From NCBI GenBank assembly GCA_031548645.1, contig JAVBQX010000293.1:1-21194 (forward strand): a DNA stretch of 21,194 nucleotides, read 5' to 3'. This document shows, piece by piece, positions 6,869 to 16,000 of the stretch (its first letter is position 1; each line of letters starts with the position of its first letter). Position numbers and translations under genes: made by a program. The DNA comes from WRMR01 sp031548645 (GTDB taxonomy: Bacteria > Planctomycetota > Planctomycetia > Pirellulales > Thermoguttaceae). The notes below the pieces were generated by a model. The model searched no databases and had not been told where the DNA came from. It was given only the letters and a program-made list of their open reading frames with translations.

Positions 6869-8377
6869 ATGCTATTAAATACCAAACCTGAATACGAGCA
6901 ATACTTCAAGGAATGTCGGCAATTCGACGTCGTGCCCGTCGCGCGACAATTGCTCGCCGATCAACACACCACGATATCGCTGTTGCAGCGGTTTTATCAC
7001 GGGCGGGAAGGCGTTTTTCTTTTGGAAAGTGTCGAGGGCGGCGAAAAATGGGGGCGATATTCGTTTCTCGGCATTGACGCCCATGCGTTTGTCGAGATAC
7101 GCAAGGATGCAATCGAAATCATCGAGCATGACGAACGGGGCGACATCGCATCGAAAAAAACGATCCCGCATCACGGTGAGCCGCTTGAAAAGTTGCGCGA
7201 AATCATGTCGCAATATCATGCGGCCGACCATGCGGAATTGCCACGTTTTTTCGGCGGGCTGGTCGGATATTTCACGTATGAAACGGTCTCGTTTTTCGAG
7301 AACGTTTCCAACCGATTGGAGAATGAACCGTATGCAAGTTTCGTCGTTCCGCGAACGCTTTTGATTCTCGACAATGCGAAACAGGTGTTGACCGTATGCG
7401 TGCTGACGTTTCCGAACCGGCATCAAAAAAACCCGGAAACCTTGTATGATCGGGCGGTCAAGGAACTGGAGCGAATCGTCGCGGAACTCGAAAAACCGAT
7501 CGCGACGACACAGCCGTGTGTCGAAAACGAATTGACCTTGATGCCGGTTCTTTCGGAGCAGGAATATCGCAAACGTGTCGAGAAAATCAAGCAACACATC
7601 AAGTGCGGTGACATCATCCAGTGCGTATTTTCGCAGCCGTTTGTCGCCGAAGAAGCCCCGGACGCGATTTCGCTTTATCGGGCGTTGCGTTTCGCGAATC
7701 CGGCGCCGTATCTGTTTTTCATGCACTTGAGCGGCAACGTGCTGGTCGGTTCCTCGCCGGAAACGATGATCCGGCTTGAAGGCCGAACGGCGACGCTTCG
7801 CCCGATCGCCGGGACGCGAAAGCGGGGCGGAACCGAACAGCGTGACCGCGAATTGGCCGACGAAATGTTGCGTGATCCGAAGGAAAAAGCGGAACATCTC
7901 ATGCTCGTCGATCTCGGCCGCAACGATCTCGGGCGGGTCGCAAAAACCGGCACCGTACAGGTCACCGATCTCATGTTCATCGAGCGTCACTCGCACGTCA
8001 TGCACCTCGTCTCGAACGTCACGGCGGAACTCGACGACGGTTACGACGGCTTCGATCTCTTCCGTGCAACCTTTCCGGCGGGAACGTTGAGCGGTGCCCC
8101 GAAGGTTCGCGCGATGCAGATCATCGCGGAAAACGAATCGACGCCGCGCGGCCCTTACGGCGGTGCCGCCGGTTACATTTCGTTCAACGGCAACATCGAT
8201 TTCGCCATCACGATACGCACCGCACGAATCAAAAACGGCAAACTCACCGCCCAAGCCGGCGGCGGCATCGTATATGATTCCATCGCGGAACTCGAACGCA
8301 AGGAAACCGTCAACAAGGCGATGGGAATAGAAAAAGCGTTGAATTTTTTGGGAAACACGAAAGGAAATCAACAATGA
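6869..8377 (+). CDS. trpE: Anthranilate synthase component I
   Basis: Converts chorismate to anthranilate, using ammonia delivered by TrpG; this is the first step of tryptophan synthesis. The protein has 502 residues, normal for the family. LLES near residue 51, followed by VEGGEKWGRYSFLG, is the Trp feedback-inhibition site. The chorismate-binding domain shows GSSPE, RPIAGTRKRG, DLGRNDLGRV near 348, HVMHLVSNV, FPAGTLSGAPKVRAM near 402 and RGPYGGAAGY. ATG 6869 is chosen because GGAG lies six bases upstream; ATG 6857 in the same frame has no such site. It is controlled by the tandem attenuators and overlaps trpG by four bases (ATGA), which suggests translational coupling of the two subunits. 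Confidence 0.97.
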   Translation: MLLNTKPEYEQYFKECRQFDVVPVARQLLADQHTTISLLQRFYHGREGVFLLESVEGGEKWGRYSFLGIDAHAFVEIRKDAIEIIEHDERGDIASKKTIPHHGEPLEKLREIMSQYHAADHAELPRFFGGLVGYFTYETVSFFENVSNRLENEPYASFVVPRTLLILDNAKQVLTVCVLTFPNRHQKNPETLYDRAVKELERIVAELEKPIATTQPCVENELTLMPVLSEQEYRKRVEKIKQHIKCGDIIQCVFSQPFVAEEAPDAISLYRALRFANPAPYLFFMHLSGNVLVGSSPETMIRLEGRTATLRPIAGTRKRGGTEQRDRELADEMLRDPKEKAEHLMLVDLGRNDLGRVAKTGTVQVTDLMFIERHSHVMHLVSNVTAELDDGYDGFDLFRATFPAGTLSGAPKVRAMQIIAENESTPRGPYGGAAGYISFNGNIDFAITIRTARIKNGKLTAQAGGGIVYDSIAELERKETVNKAMGIEKALNFLGNTKGNQQ

Positions 8378-8976
8378 TTTTAATGATTGACAATTACGAT
8401 TCGTTTACTTTCAATCTCGTTCAGTACCTGCGAATGCTCGGCGCGGAAGTGCATGTACATCGCAATGACAAAATTGACGTCAAAACCATTGAAACACTCA
8501 AGCCGTCCGGCATCGTGATTTCGCCGGGGCCGGGGCATCCGTCCGAGGCGGGCGTTTCGCTGGAAGTCATCCACACGTTCATGGGCAAAATTCCGATTCT
8601 CGGCATCTGCCTCGGACACCAGGCCATCGTTCATGCGCTGGGTGGTGAAATTGTACGTGCGAAAAACATCATGCACGGCAAGACGTCGCGCATCAAAAAC
8701 GACGGCCGGGGAATTTTTCACGGCATCACGGGCCCGTTCGAAGCGATGCGTTATCATTCGCTGGTCGCCAATCGTGAAGCGTTGCCGAACGAATTGACCG
8801 TCACCGCCGAATCGGAAGACGACCGTGAAATCATGGGCGTCCGCCACCGCGAATACCCGCTTGAAGGAATCCAGTTTCACCCCGAATCCATCATGACGAT
8901 CATCGGCAAGCGGCTGCTGCGGAATTTTTTGAACATGGTTCATCAACGGGAGGAAATGTCATGCACAACACGATAA
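8374..8976 (+). CDS. trpG: Anthranilate synthase component II (glutamine amidotransferase)
   Basis: Class I glutaminase that feeds ammonia to TrpE. The protein has 200 residues. It starts with ILMIDNYDSFTFNL and contains SPGPGHPSEAG, the nucleophile Cys79 in LGICLGHQAI, and the His169/Glu171 pair in FHPESIMT, so the catalytic triad is complete. AAGGA lies upstream of ATG 8374. It is a stand-alone amidotransferase, not fused to TrpD as in enterics. The family also includes PabA, and one such protein can serve both anthranilate and aminodeoxychorismate synthases; position in the trp operon favours TrpG. Its end overlaps trpD by 16 bases. Confidence 0.96.
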   Translation: MILMIDNYDSFTFNLVQYLRMLGAEVHVHRNDKIDVKTIETLKPSGIVISPGPGHPSEAGVSLEVIHTFMGKIPILGICLGHQAIVHALGGEIVRAKNIMHGKTSRIKNDGRGIFHGITGPFEAMRYHSLVANREALPNELTVTAESEDDREIMGVRHREYPLEGIQFHPESIMTIIGKRLLRNFLNMVHQREEMSCTTR

Positions 8977-10022
8977 CATTTACCAATATTTGTCGTTACT
9001 CAATGGCCAAAATTCTCAAGCGTGAAAATCTTTCCAGCGATGAAATGGAATCGCTGTTCGATGCGATTCTCACGACATCCGGAGAAACGCTTTCGGAGGA
9101 GGAATCGACGCTGCTTTCCGGGTTCCTGCTCGCGATTGCGATGAAAGGTGAAACCGTGCAGGAACTCGTCGGGGCGGCTCGCGGAATGCGGCGTCATACG
9201 AAGCGTATTCAGGTGATCGGTTCGCCGGTGGTCGATATCGTCGGGACGGGCGGCGATTCGCTGCACACATTCAACGTATCAACCGCATCCGCGTTCGTGG
9301 CCGCCGGCGCGGGGGTCGTCGTCGCCAAGCATGGCAATCGTGCCGTTTCGAGTCGTTGCGGCAGTGCCGACGTATTGGAACGATGCGGCGTCAATTTACA
9401 CCTTTCGCCGGAACGCGTCGAGGAGATGGTGGCCGAAATGGGTATGGGTTTTTTGGTCTCACAAATATTCCATCCGGCCATGCGACGCGTCGCACCGCTG
9501 CGAAAACATCTCGGCATTCGTACGCTCTTCAACATGCTCGGTCCGCTCACCAATCCGGCGGGAGCGGGCTGCGTGCTTCTCGGCGTGTATGATCCGAAAC
9601 TGACCGAAATGTTCGCGACGGCGCTCCGTGAACTCGGTTGTCGTCGTGCAATGGTGGTCCACGGTTATGACGGCATGGACGAACTGACCATGACGACACG
9701 TTCGCGGGTGACCGAATTTTTCAACGGGCATTTTCGCACGTATGATTTTTTTCCGGAACTCTATTTCGACGGCGAATTGGCCGCGCCGGAAGAACTTTGC
9801 GGCGGTGACGCGGAGAAAAACGCCGCCATTTTGCAGGGCATTCTCACCGGCGTCATTCGCGGCGGCAAGCGAAACATCGTGCTTCTCAACACCGCTGCGG
9901 CGTTGTTGTGTGCGGAATGCGTCCGAACGATGGAAGAGGGAATCAAGCTTGCAGCCGAATCCATTGATTCCGGCGCGGCTCATGAAAAATTGGAACGCAT
10001 GACAGAAATCTCAAAAGGATGA
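8961..10022 (+). CDS. trpD: Anthranilate phosphoribosyltransferase
   Basis: Joins anthranilate and PRPP to give phosphoribosylanthranilate. The protein has 353 residues. The PRPP-binding signature DIVGTGGDSLHTFNVSTASA begins near residue 92 and is followed by VVVAKHGNRAVSSRCGSADVLE. Later comes RTLFNMLGPLTNPA. ATG 8961 has GGGAGG seven bases upstream, inside the end of trpG, so it is preferred over ATG 9003, although residues before 9003 extend beyond the usual start of the family. It ends four bases before trpC. The overlaps suggest translational coupling through the operon. Confidence 0.97.
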   Translation: MHNTITFTNICRYSMAKILKRENLSSDEMESLFDAILTTSGETLSEEESTLLSGFLLAIAMKGETVQELVGAARGMRRHTKRIQVIGSPVVDIVGTGGDSLHTFNVSTASAFVAAGAGVVVAKHGNRAVSSRCGSADVLERCGVNLHLSPERVEEMVAEMGMGFLVSQIFHPAMRRVAPLRKHLGIRTLFNMLGPLTNPAGAGCVLLGVYDPKLTEMFATALRELGCRRAMVVHGYDGMDELTMTTRSRVTEFFNGHFRTYDFFPELYFDGELAAPEELCGGDAEKNAAILQGILTGVIRGGKRNIVLLNTAAALLCAECVRTMEEGIKLAAESIDSGAAHEKLERMTEISKG

Positions 10023-10026
10023 ACCG

Positions 10027-10821
10027 ATGAATGACATACTCAAAAAAATCGTAAAGGATCGTCTTGCGGACGTGCAATCCTCAAAAATTTCAAAACATGA
10101 GCTTCTTGCCCGCATTGCGGATCGCCAAGATTACAGATCGTTTTGTACGGCATTGCGGAAAAAAACGACGCACAACACCGCGGCGATCATTGCTGAGATC
10201 AAACGCGGCAGCCCGGCGAAAGGATTGTTTTGCCCGGAGCTTGATCCTGCGGTGTTTGCGAAAGACTATGAAACCGGCGGTGCGGCGTGTCTTTCGGTGT
10301 TGACGGAGCCGCGATATTTTTTCGGTGCGATGAACGACCTCATCACGGCGCGAGCGAATTGTTCGTTGCCTGTGTTGCAAAAGGATTTCATCGTCAGCGA
10401 ACAACAGATTTTTAAAGCGGCGATTCACGCGGACGCGATTTTGCTGATCGCCCGATGTTTGGAGCAGTCGCAACTGGCCGATTTTCACCCATTGGCAACC
10501 GAGCATCGTCTTGACGTGCTGGTCGAAGTATTCGACGAACGTGACGTCGAAAAAATCGAGCCGTTTCACTTCCCGCTCATCGGAATCAACCACCGCAATC
10601 TTTCGACGATGCAAATTGATCTTGACCGTTCGGTAAAATTGCTTTCACACTTTTCGGAAGAGCAAACGATCGTCGCGGCCAGCGGAATCCGAAGCCGAAA
10701 CGACATTGACCAGTTGATGACGCTCGGCATTCATTCGTTCTTGATCGGCGAATCTCTTTCCATCAATTCCAATCGTATTGATTTTTTACATAAACTCGTG
10801 CATGGGGAAAAAACATCATGA
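10027..10821 (+). CDS. trpC: Indole-3-glycerol phosphate synthase
   Basis: Closes the indole ring from carboxyphenylamino-deoxyribulose phosphate, with loss of CO2 and water. The protein is a 264-residue TIM barrel, the usual length for the monofunctional enzyme. Motifs are IIAEIKRGSPAKG (catalytic Lys), SVLTEPRYFFGA, LQKDFIVSEQQI (catalytic Lys), VLVEVFDERDVE (catalytic Glu), IGINHRNL and VAASGIRSRNDI. AAGGATG at the end of trpD provides the ribosome binding site. The stop overlaps the next start (ATGA). It is not fused to TrpF, unlike in E. coli. Confidence 0.97.
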   Translation: MNDILKKIVKDRLADVQSSKISKHELLARIADRQDYRSFCTALRKKTTHNTAAIIAEIKRGSPAKGLFCPELDPAVFAKDYETGGAACLSVLTEPRYFFGAMNDLITARANCSLPVLQKDFIVSEQQIFKAAIHADAILLIARCLEQSQLADFHPLATEHRLDVLVEVFDERDVEKIEPFHFPLIGINHRNLSTMQIDLDRSVKLLSHFSEEQTIVAASGIRSRNDIDQLMTLGIHSFLIGESLSINSNRIDFLHKLVHGEKTS

Positions 10822-12281
10822 TGATCAAAATCTGCGGTATCACATCAGTCAATAACGCTGTGCAATGCTTCGAAGCGGGGGCCGACATGATCGGGCTGGT
10901 GCAATACCCGCCGAGTCCGCGGCATCTTGAGTTGACGAAACTCGCCGAGATCGTTCGTGCCGTTTCCCCGTTCCGCGAATCCGGCAAAGAAATCGTATTG
11001 CTGGTCGTCGATCAAAACGCGCAGGAGACGCTGCGCATTCTTGATGCGTGTGACCGTCAATTCGACTTCGTGCAGTTTTACGGCGATGAAACGGAAGCGA
11101 AACGATTGGAAGAACATATTCGCGTGCTTCGACCCATTCGAAATGAAGCGTTATACAATCAATTACTCTCTCAAAACGATTCGCGGCATCAGGAATCCGA
11201 CATGCCGCGATATGTATTGGAATTGACGCAGGGAAAATTGCCCGGCGGAAATGGTGCAAGTTGGGATTGGTCAAAAGCGAAACCGTTTTGCGAAAAATTC
11301 CCGACGCTTCTTGCCGGCGGCATCACACCGGAAAACGTCGTTGACGCCATGCGTTTCGCACGACCGTTCGGCGTTGATCTTTCCAGCGGCGTGGAAACTT
11401 CGCCCGGTGCCAAGAATATTGATCTGGTGCGGCGTCTTGTTGATACGGTGCGTTCCGTTGAGACGGAAAACGATCGAATCGCGAAAACGTTTCAACGATG
11501 CCGTCAATCGCACCGCATCGCGTTGATCGGTTATTTAACCGCAGGTGAGCCGAATTTTGCGAGGTCGCTTGAAATCATCGATACCGCCTGTGACGCCGGA
11601 CTGGATATTTTGGAACTCGGGATCCCATGTGCCGATCCGCATCTCGACGGCCCGGTCATTCGCAAGGCACACAAGCGTGCTCTTGATGCCGGTATGACCG
11701 TTGAAAAATCCTTGACGCTTGTTCAGGAAATCCGCAAACGCCATGATCTGCCGGTCATTCTCATGACGTACTGTAAACCTGTTTCCACCTTGGGGATCAA
11801 TCACTTCATTCAAAAAGCGAATGAATCCCAAGTTGACGGCGTGTTGATTGTTGATCTTCCGAAAGAAAGCGTTGATGAAATGCAGGAATGTGTTGACCGC
11901 TCGAAGCCTTTTTATTGGATTCGATTGATAACGCCGGAGATGAATTCTTTGCAACAAGAGGAAACCATTCGCAAGGCGGACGGATTCATTTACATCGCAT
12001 CACGCAAAGGTGTCACGGGAGCCGGGACGATTGATTGGCATTCGCTTTCGCGGGAAATTGCCGATCTTCGTCCAAAAACTAAGACACCGCTTTGCGTCGG
12101 TTTCGGAATCAGCACATCGAAAGATGTGCGCAAGGTCGCAAAACTGGCTGATGGCGTTATTGCCGGAACCATTCTGCAAAAGCTCATTCAAGAATATTCG
12201 CAAACGACCTGTGATGCAATCTCCGCACTACTTCGTTCGTTTCACATCGCAACGATGCGAAAAACAATCGTGCCAGATTGA
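10818..12281 (+). CDS. Fused phosphoribosylanthranilate isomerase - tryptophan synthase alpha chain
   Basis: One 487-residue frame holds two TIM barrels. Residues 1 to about 215 are TrpF: KICGIT with catalytic Cys6, GLVQYPPSPRH, QFYGDE, LLAGGITPENV and FGVDLSSGVETSPG. The general-acid position, normally Asp in LLDA before the GG-x-G-x-x-x-D-W motif, is Glu135 here (VLELTQGKLPGGNG). Residues from about 230 to 475 are TrpA: GYLTAGEPN, Glu266 and Asp277 in ELGIPCADPHLDGP (both catalytic), Tyr392 in IYIASRKGVTG, and the phosphate loop GFGIS at 428-432 with AGT at 449-451. A linker of about 15 charged residues joins them with no stop or internal start site. TrpA releases indole from indole-glycerol phosphate and needs TrpB, which is not encoded here. 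The start overlaps the trpC stop. Confidence 0.93.
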   Translation: MMIKICGITSVNNAVQCFEAGADMIGLVQYPPSPRHLELTKLAEIVRAVSPFRESGKEIVLLVVDQNAQETLRILDACDRQFDFVQFYGDETEAKRLEEHIRVLRPIRNEALYNQLLSQNDSRHQESDMPRYVLELTQGKLPGGNGASWDWSKAKPFCEKFPTLLAGGITPENVVDAMRFARPFGVDLSSGVETSPGAKNIDLVRRLVDTVRSVETENDRIAKTFQRCRQSHRIALIGYLTAGEPNFARSLEIIDTACDAGLDILELGIPCADPHLDGPVIRKAHKRALDAGMTVEKSLTLVQEIRKRHDLPVILMTYCKPVSTLGINHFIQKANESQVDGVLIVDLPKESVDEMQECVDRSKPFYWIRLITPEMNSLQQEETIRKADGFIYIASRKGVTGAGTIDWHSLSREIADLRPKTKTPLCVGFGISTSKDVRKVAKLADGVIAGTILQKLIQEYSQTTCDAISALLRSFHIATMRKTIVPD

Positions 12282-12314
12282 TATTATCATTCCACAAAAA
12301 ATATTAACTTCAAT

Positions 12315-12713
12315 TCAATCGTCCTGTTCCGGGACGAGCCATTCGGGGATGCGGATGATGCGTCCGTCCCGGTCGACCGCGGCGAGCACCGTCCGGCCGG
12401 TGGCCAACAGTTCCTCGTCGCGGTACACTTCGTAACGGTGTTCAATTTTCACTTGCGTGACCTTCTCGATGAAGGTTCGCACGGTAATCAAGTCGTCGTA
12501 TTTCGCCGGCCGTTTGTAGGAGCACTCCGCTTTGTTGACGACGAGAAAGCAGCCCGATTCCTCAAGATCGCGATAGGTTTTGCCCAAGGAACGCAGGGCC
12601 TCGGTGCGGGCCATCTCGAAGTAGGTCAGGTAGTTCGCATGATAAACCACCCCCATCTGGTCCGTTTCCTGGTAACGGACGCGAATTTGGTGGTCGAATT
12701 GATACAGTGACAT
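12315..12713 (-). CDS. YbgC/4-hydroxybenzoyl-CoA thioesterase family hotdog protein
   Basis: The 132-residue hotdog-fold protein probably hydrolyses an acyl-CoA thioester. The family active-site block is clear: RYQETDQMGVVYHANYLTYF followed by EMARTEALRSLG, with the catalytic Asp in ETDQMG. Then come VVNKAECSYKRPAKYDDLI and TGRTVLAAVDRDGRI, typical of the fold. ATG 12713 is chosen; an upstream in-frame TTG at 12725 is unlikely. No Shine-Dalgarno site is obvious, and the upstream region is occupied by a short tandem repeat. It converges on the trp operon with 33 bases between the stops and no visible terminator between them. YbgC proteins are often linked to the Tol-Pal system, but no tol gene is present here. 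The natural substrate cannot be told from the sequence. Confidence 0.88.
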   Translation of the reverse strand: MSLYQFDHQIRVRYQETDQMGVVYHANYLTYFEMARTEALRSLGKTYRDLEESGCFLVVNKAECSYKRPAKYDDLITVRTFIEKVTQVKIEHRYEVYRDEELLATGRTVLAAVDRDGRIIRIPEWLVPEQDD

Positions 12714-13030
12714 GATTGGGACCAACGGAAGGTTGAAGGGGGAAAGCGGAAGGTTGGAGGGAAAGCAAGTCTTCTACCTTTTCCCTTCCGCCTCAATCCA
12801 TATAGTTTCCGCAATTTTGCGGCGAATGCAAGTCGGGCTTTGGCGCGACTGTGAAAACGCGAAGAATTTGGTCTGGCATACTTTTCCAATTCCCGGTATA
12901 TTACGTAGTGGTGATATTTTCGGACGATTCTACGGAGAAAAACGGTCGAATAATTTCATGACAATTTTTGTTACACCTGCTTCTTCGGCATAATAGGGGG
13001 ATTGGGCATTTTGATTATGGTAAGGATACC
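12714..13030. other. Intergenic region with a short tandem repeat and a palindrome
   Basis: No gene is visible. Two near-identical copies of a 19-21 base unit, starting CGGAAGGTTG and ending GGAAAG, lie at 12726-12746 and 12747-12765. A related inverted stretch, CCTTTTCCCTTCCGCC, is at 12778-12793. The hairpin CCGCAA-TT-TTGCGG is at 12809-12822. A TATATT at 12896-12901 could be a -10 box for the downstream gene, but no good -35 accompanies it. The region must hold the divergent promoters of the thioesterase and the large exported protein. Confidence 0.5.
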
Positions 13031-16000
13031 ATGAACGGACAGGGACGTCCGGATCAGCACCAGTCGCGCGTCAACTTCGCGGCGGGAATTCTTTTTTTGA
13101 CGGGTCTGATCGTTTTCACGATCACGGCCGGAAAGTTGTGCGCCCAAATTCAACCGCAGCCTGTCGCTCCGCAACCCGGCCTGCAAACCGCTTTTCCGAC
13201 GAATACTCCCGCATCACTCGCACCAAACGGCGGTTCCGATTTTTCGCACGGTCTTTGCCGCGTCAATATTTCCTGGGGCGGCGGCGAATCCCGGGTTTGG
13301 TACGGTGAAATGCGGCTGTCCGACGGCCAGATGCGGAATCTGGCCCTGCTCGGCTCGGAACCGGACGTGCCAGGTTCCGCCTGGCTCGAAGGCACCGGGC
13401 TGGGCGTCCGTTCGCGGTCGGCGAAATCGTTTTCCGGGGTCCACGTGACGCTCGATTGCAGCCCGGACGCCCGCCTGCAACTGCACCTGGTCGACCGGGA
13501 CAGGAAATCCGAATTCGCGACCACGCTTTCCGTCGCAGAACTGCTCAAAGGCGTCGTGCAATACGGAATCGACGAAACGGGCAACCGCATCCGCATCGAA
13601 CGCGTTCCCGGCGACGAACTGTCGGTCGATATGACGCGGGGAACGACCGTTTTTCAACCCGGCGAACCGATGCAGTTCGAAGTTTTGCCGCGATTCCTGA
13701 ATTTTGCGAAGGAAAAGAAGCTGTTTTTGAACGTGTCGCTGTTTCGCAGCCGCTCGAACGACCGCGTTCTCGAAACCGAATGGCCCGTCATCGGCGACGA
13801 GATTCCGTCGAACATCCCGCCGGTGCAGGTTTCCTTCGCACTGCCGCAGGAGGAGGGAGTGTTCGACGTCGTTTTGACGCTGCACCAGAAACACGACCGC
13901 TCCGGCCTGTTCGGCGGCAACAAGGACAAGGTGATCGTGCAGCGGACGTTTCAATGCCTCGTGACGTCGCCCGCGCCGGCGGTTGACGGACCGGGCGTTT
14001 CCCCGCCGGGCATTCAATCCGACTACCGCGGGACGCTTGTCGAAAACATCGACCCGTCGAACCCGAACTGGTGGCGACGCTTTGCGAAATCGCCGATCAT
14101 TCCGCGCATCGGTTCGCTGGGCAATTCGGGGACCACCCCGCCGGCGGGACCGCAATACGAACCGTTTCCGGAACCGGAGGAAGACCGCTCGACGCTCGAA
14201 AGCGTGCGCGACAAATTTTCGCAACTTGCACCGGGCCAACTGCTCAACCGCCCGCAGGAACACAGTCTTTGGCAGGAAAATTTCGGCAGCGGCCACGTCG
14301 CGCCGTACCAGTCGGCGAAATTCAATACGCCCGGCTTCGTCGAAATGACGCCGTCCTTTGACACAAGCGTGACGCCTTGGGAAGCCTACGCCATTCCGAT
14401 CAACGAGCCGGGCAAGCCACACTTTCTCGAAATCGACTACCTGTCCGGCGTCGACCAGACGCTCGGCATCAGCATCGTCGAGCCGACCGTTTCGGGCGGA
14501 CTTTTTCCCGGCACCGTCGATTCCGGCCTGCACGTGAGCCGGGAACTCGTTTCCGACAACCTCGCCGGTCGCACGCTGCAACACCGCATCCTGTTTTGGC
14601 CGAAAACAAAAACGCCGATCATCCTGCTGACCAACCAAAGCACGAACCAACCGGCGGTTTACGGGGGCATTCGCATTTATCGTGCGCCGGACGCGTTTCC
14701 GCGGTCCCTTCCGGCGGCGACGGATCCGAATTTGAAGCCCGCGAACGACCGGCAACGTCTTTTCGCGACGTATTGGCATCGCCCCAATTTTTGCGAAAGT
14801 TTTTCCGCGACCCGCGTGCCGGGGCACATTCCGCACATCGGGGTCACCGACTGGGAAACATTCCGGCAGGGGATCGACCGGACGATTCAACACATGCGCA
14901 TGGTCGGTTACGGCGGGCTCATGATTTCGGTCGCCTCGGACGGCAGTTGCCTTTACCCGAGCCGACTCGTCGCGCCGACACCCCGCTACGATTCCGGCGT
15001 CTTTCTCGCCAACGGGGAAGACCCGGTGCGTAAAGACGTTTTGAACGCGATGGCCTCCGCCTTCGACCGCGAAAACATGACGCTCATCCCCGCGATTGAT
15101 TTCTGCATGCCGCTCCCGGCGATCGAAGAGCAAATCCGCCGTGACGAACGGTCGAACTTTGCGTCGACGTTTGCCGAATCGGGCCTGACCTGGGTCGCCC
15201 CCTACGGGAATCTGCTGGTCAATCAATTCGCCGACCAGAACCGAACCGGTCGGGCGCCCTATTACAATCTGCTCAACCCGGACGTGCAAAACGCGATGCT
15301 CGACGTGGTCCGCGAACTGGTCGGGCGAACGGCCTCGCACCCGTCGTTCGGCGGCATTGCCGTGCAGCTTTCGCCGGAAGGTTACGCCATGTTGCCGGAG
15401 GAATATTGGGGCGTCGACGACGACACGATCGCGCGTTTCTCCCGGGAAACACGCATCGCGGTGCCCGGCGAAGGGCCGGAACGTTTTACGGTTCGGGCCG
15501 AGTTTCTCCGTTCGCAATGCCTTGAGCAATGGTTGCGCTGGCGTGCCGACCAGGTCACGGCGTTTTATCACCGCATGGCCGAAATCGTCGCGGAATCGCG
15601 GCCCGACGCCAAGTTGTATCTTGCGGGCGCAAAAATGTTCGACAGTCCCTTGTGCCGGCGGTTGTTCTCCCCGTCCCTGACCCGACCGGGAAGCGTGGGA
15701 CGCGGTTTGGCCTGTCACGGCTTTGACGCCGCGGCCTATCGCGACCATCCGAATATCGTCATGATGCGTCCCGAAAAGATCGCGGCCGACCACAACCTTG
15801 CCGACATCGCCGCGAACCTTGAGCTTTCGCACACGGATGACGTCGTCCCGGTTTTTCAACAGCTTGCCGGGCAAAGCGGTATGGTCGCCAGCCTGTTTTA
15901 TCACCAGCCGATCGAACGGACCGTGCCGGCGTTCGACGCGAAATCGCCTTTCCAGCCGGCGCAAAGCTGGTTTTCCACCGAAGCCGTTCCGGCGGGCGAT

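Noticed and set aside
6875..8374. A 499-codon minus-strand frame opposite trpE
   Set aside because: trpE has all catalytic and regulatory motifs in the plus-strand frame; the antisense frame has none.
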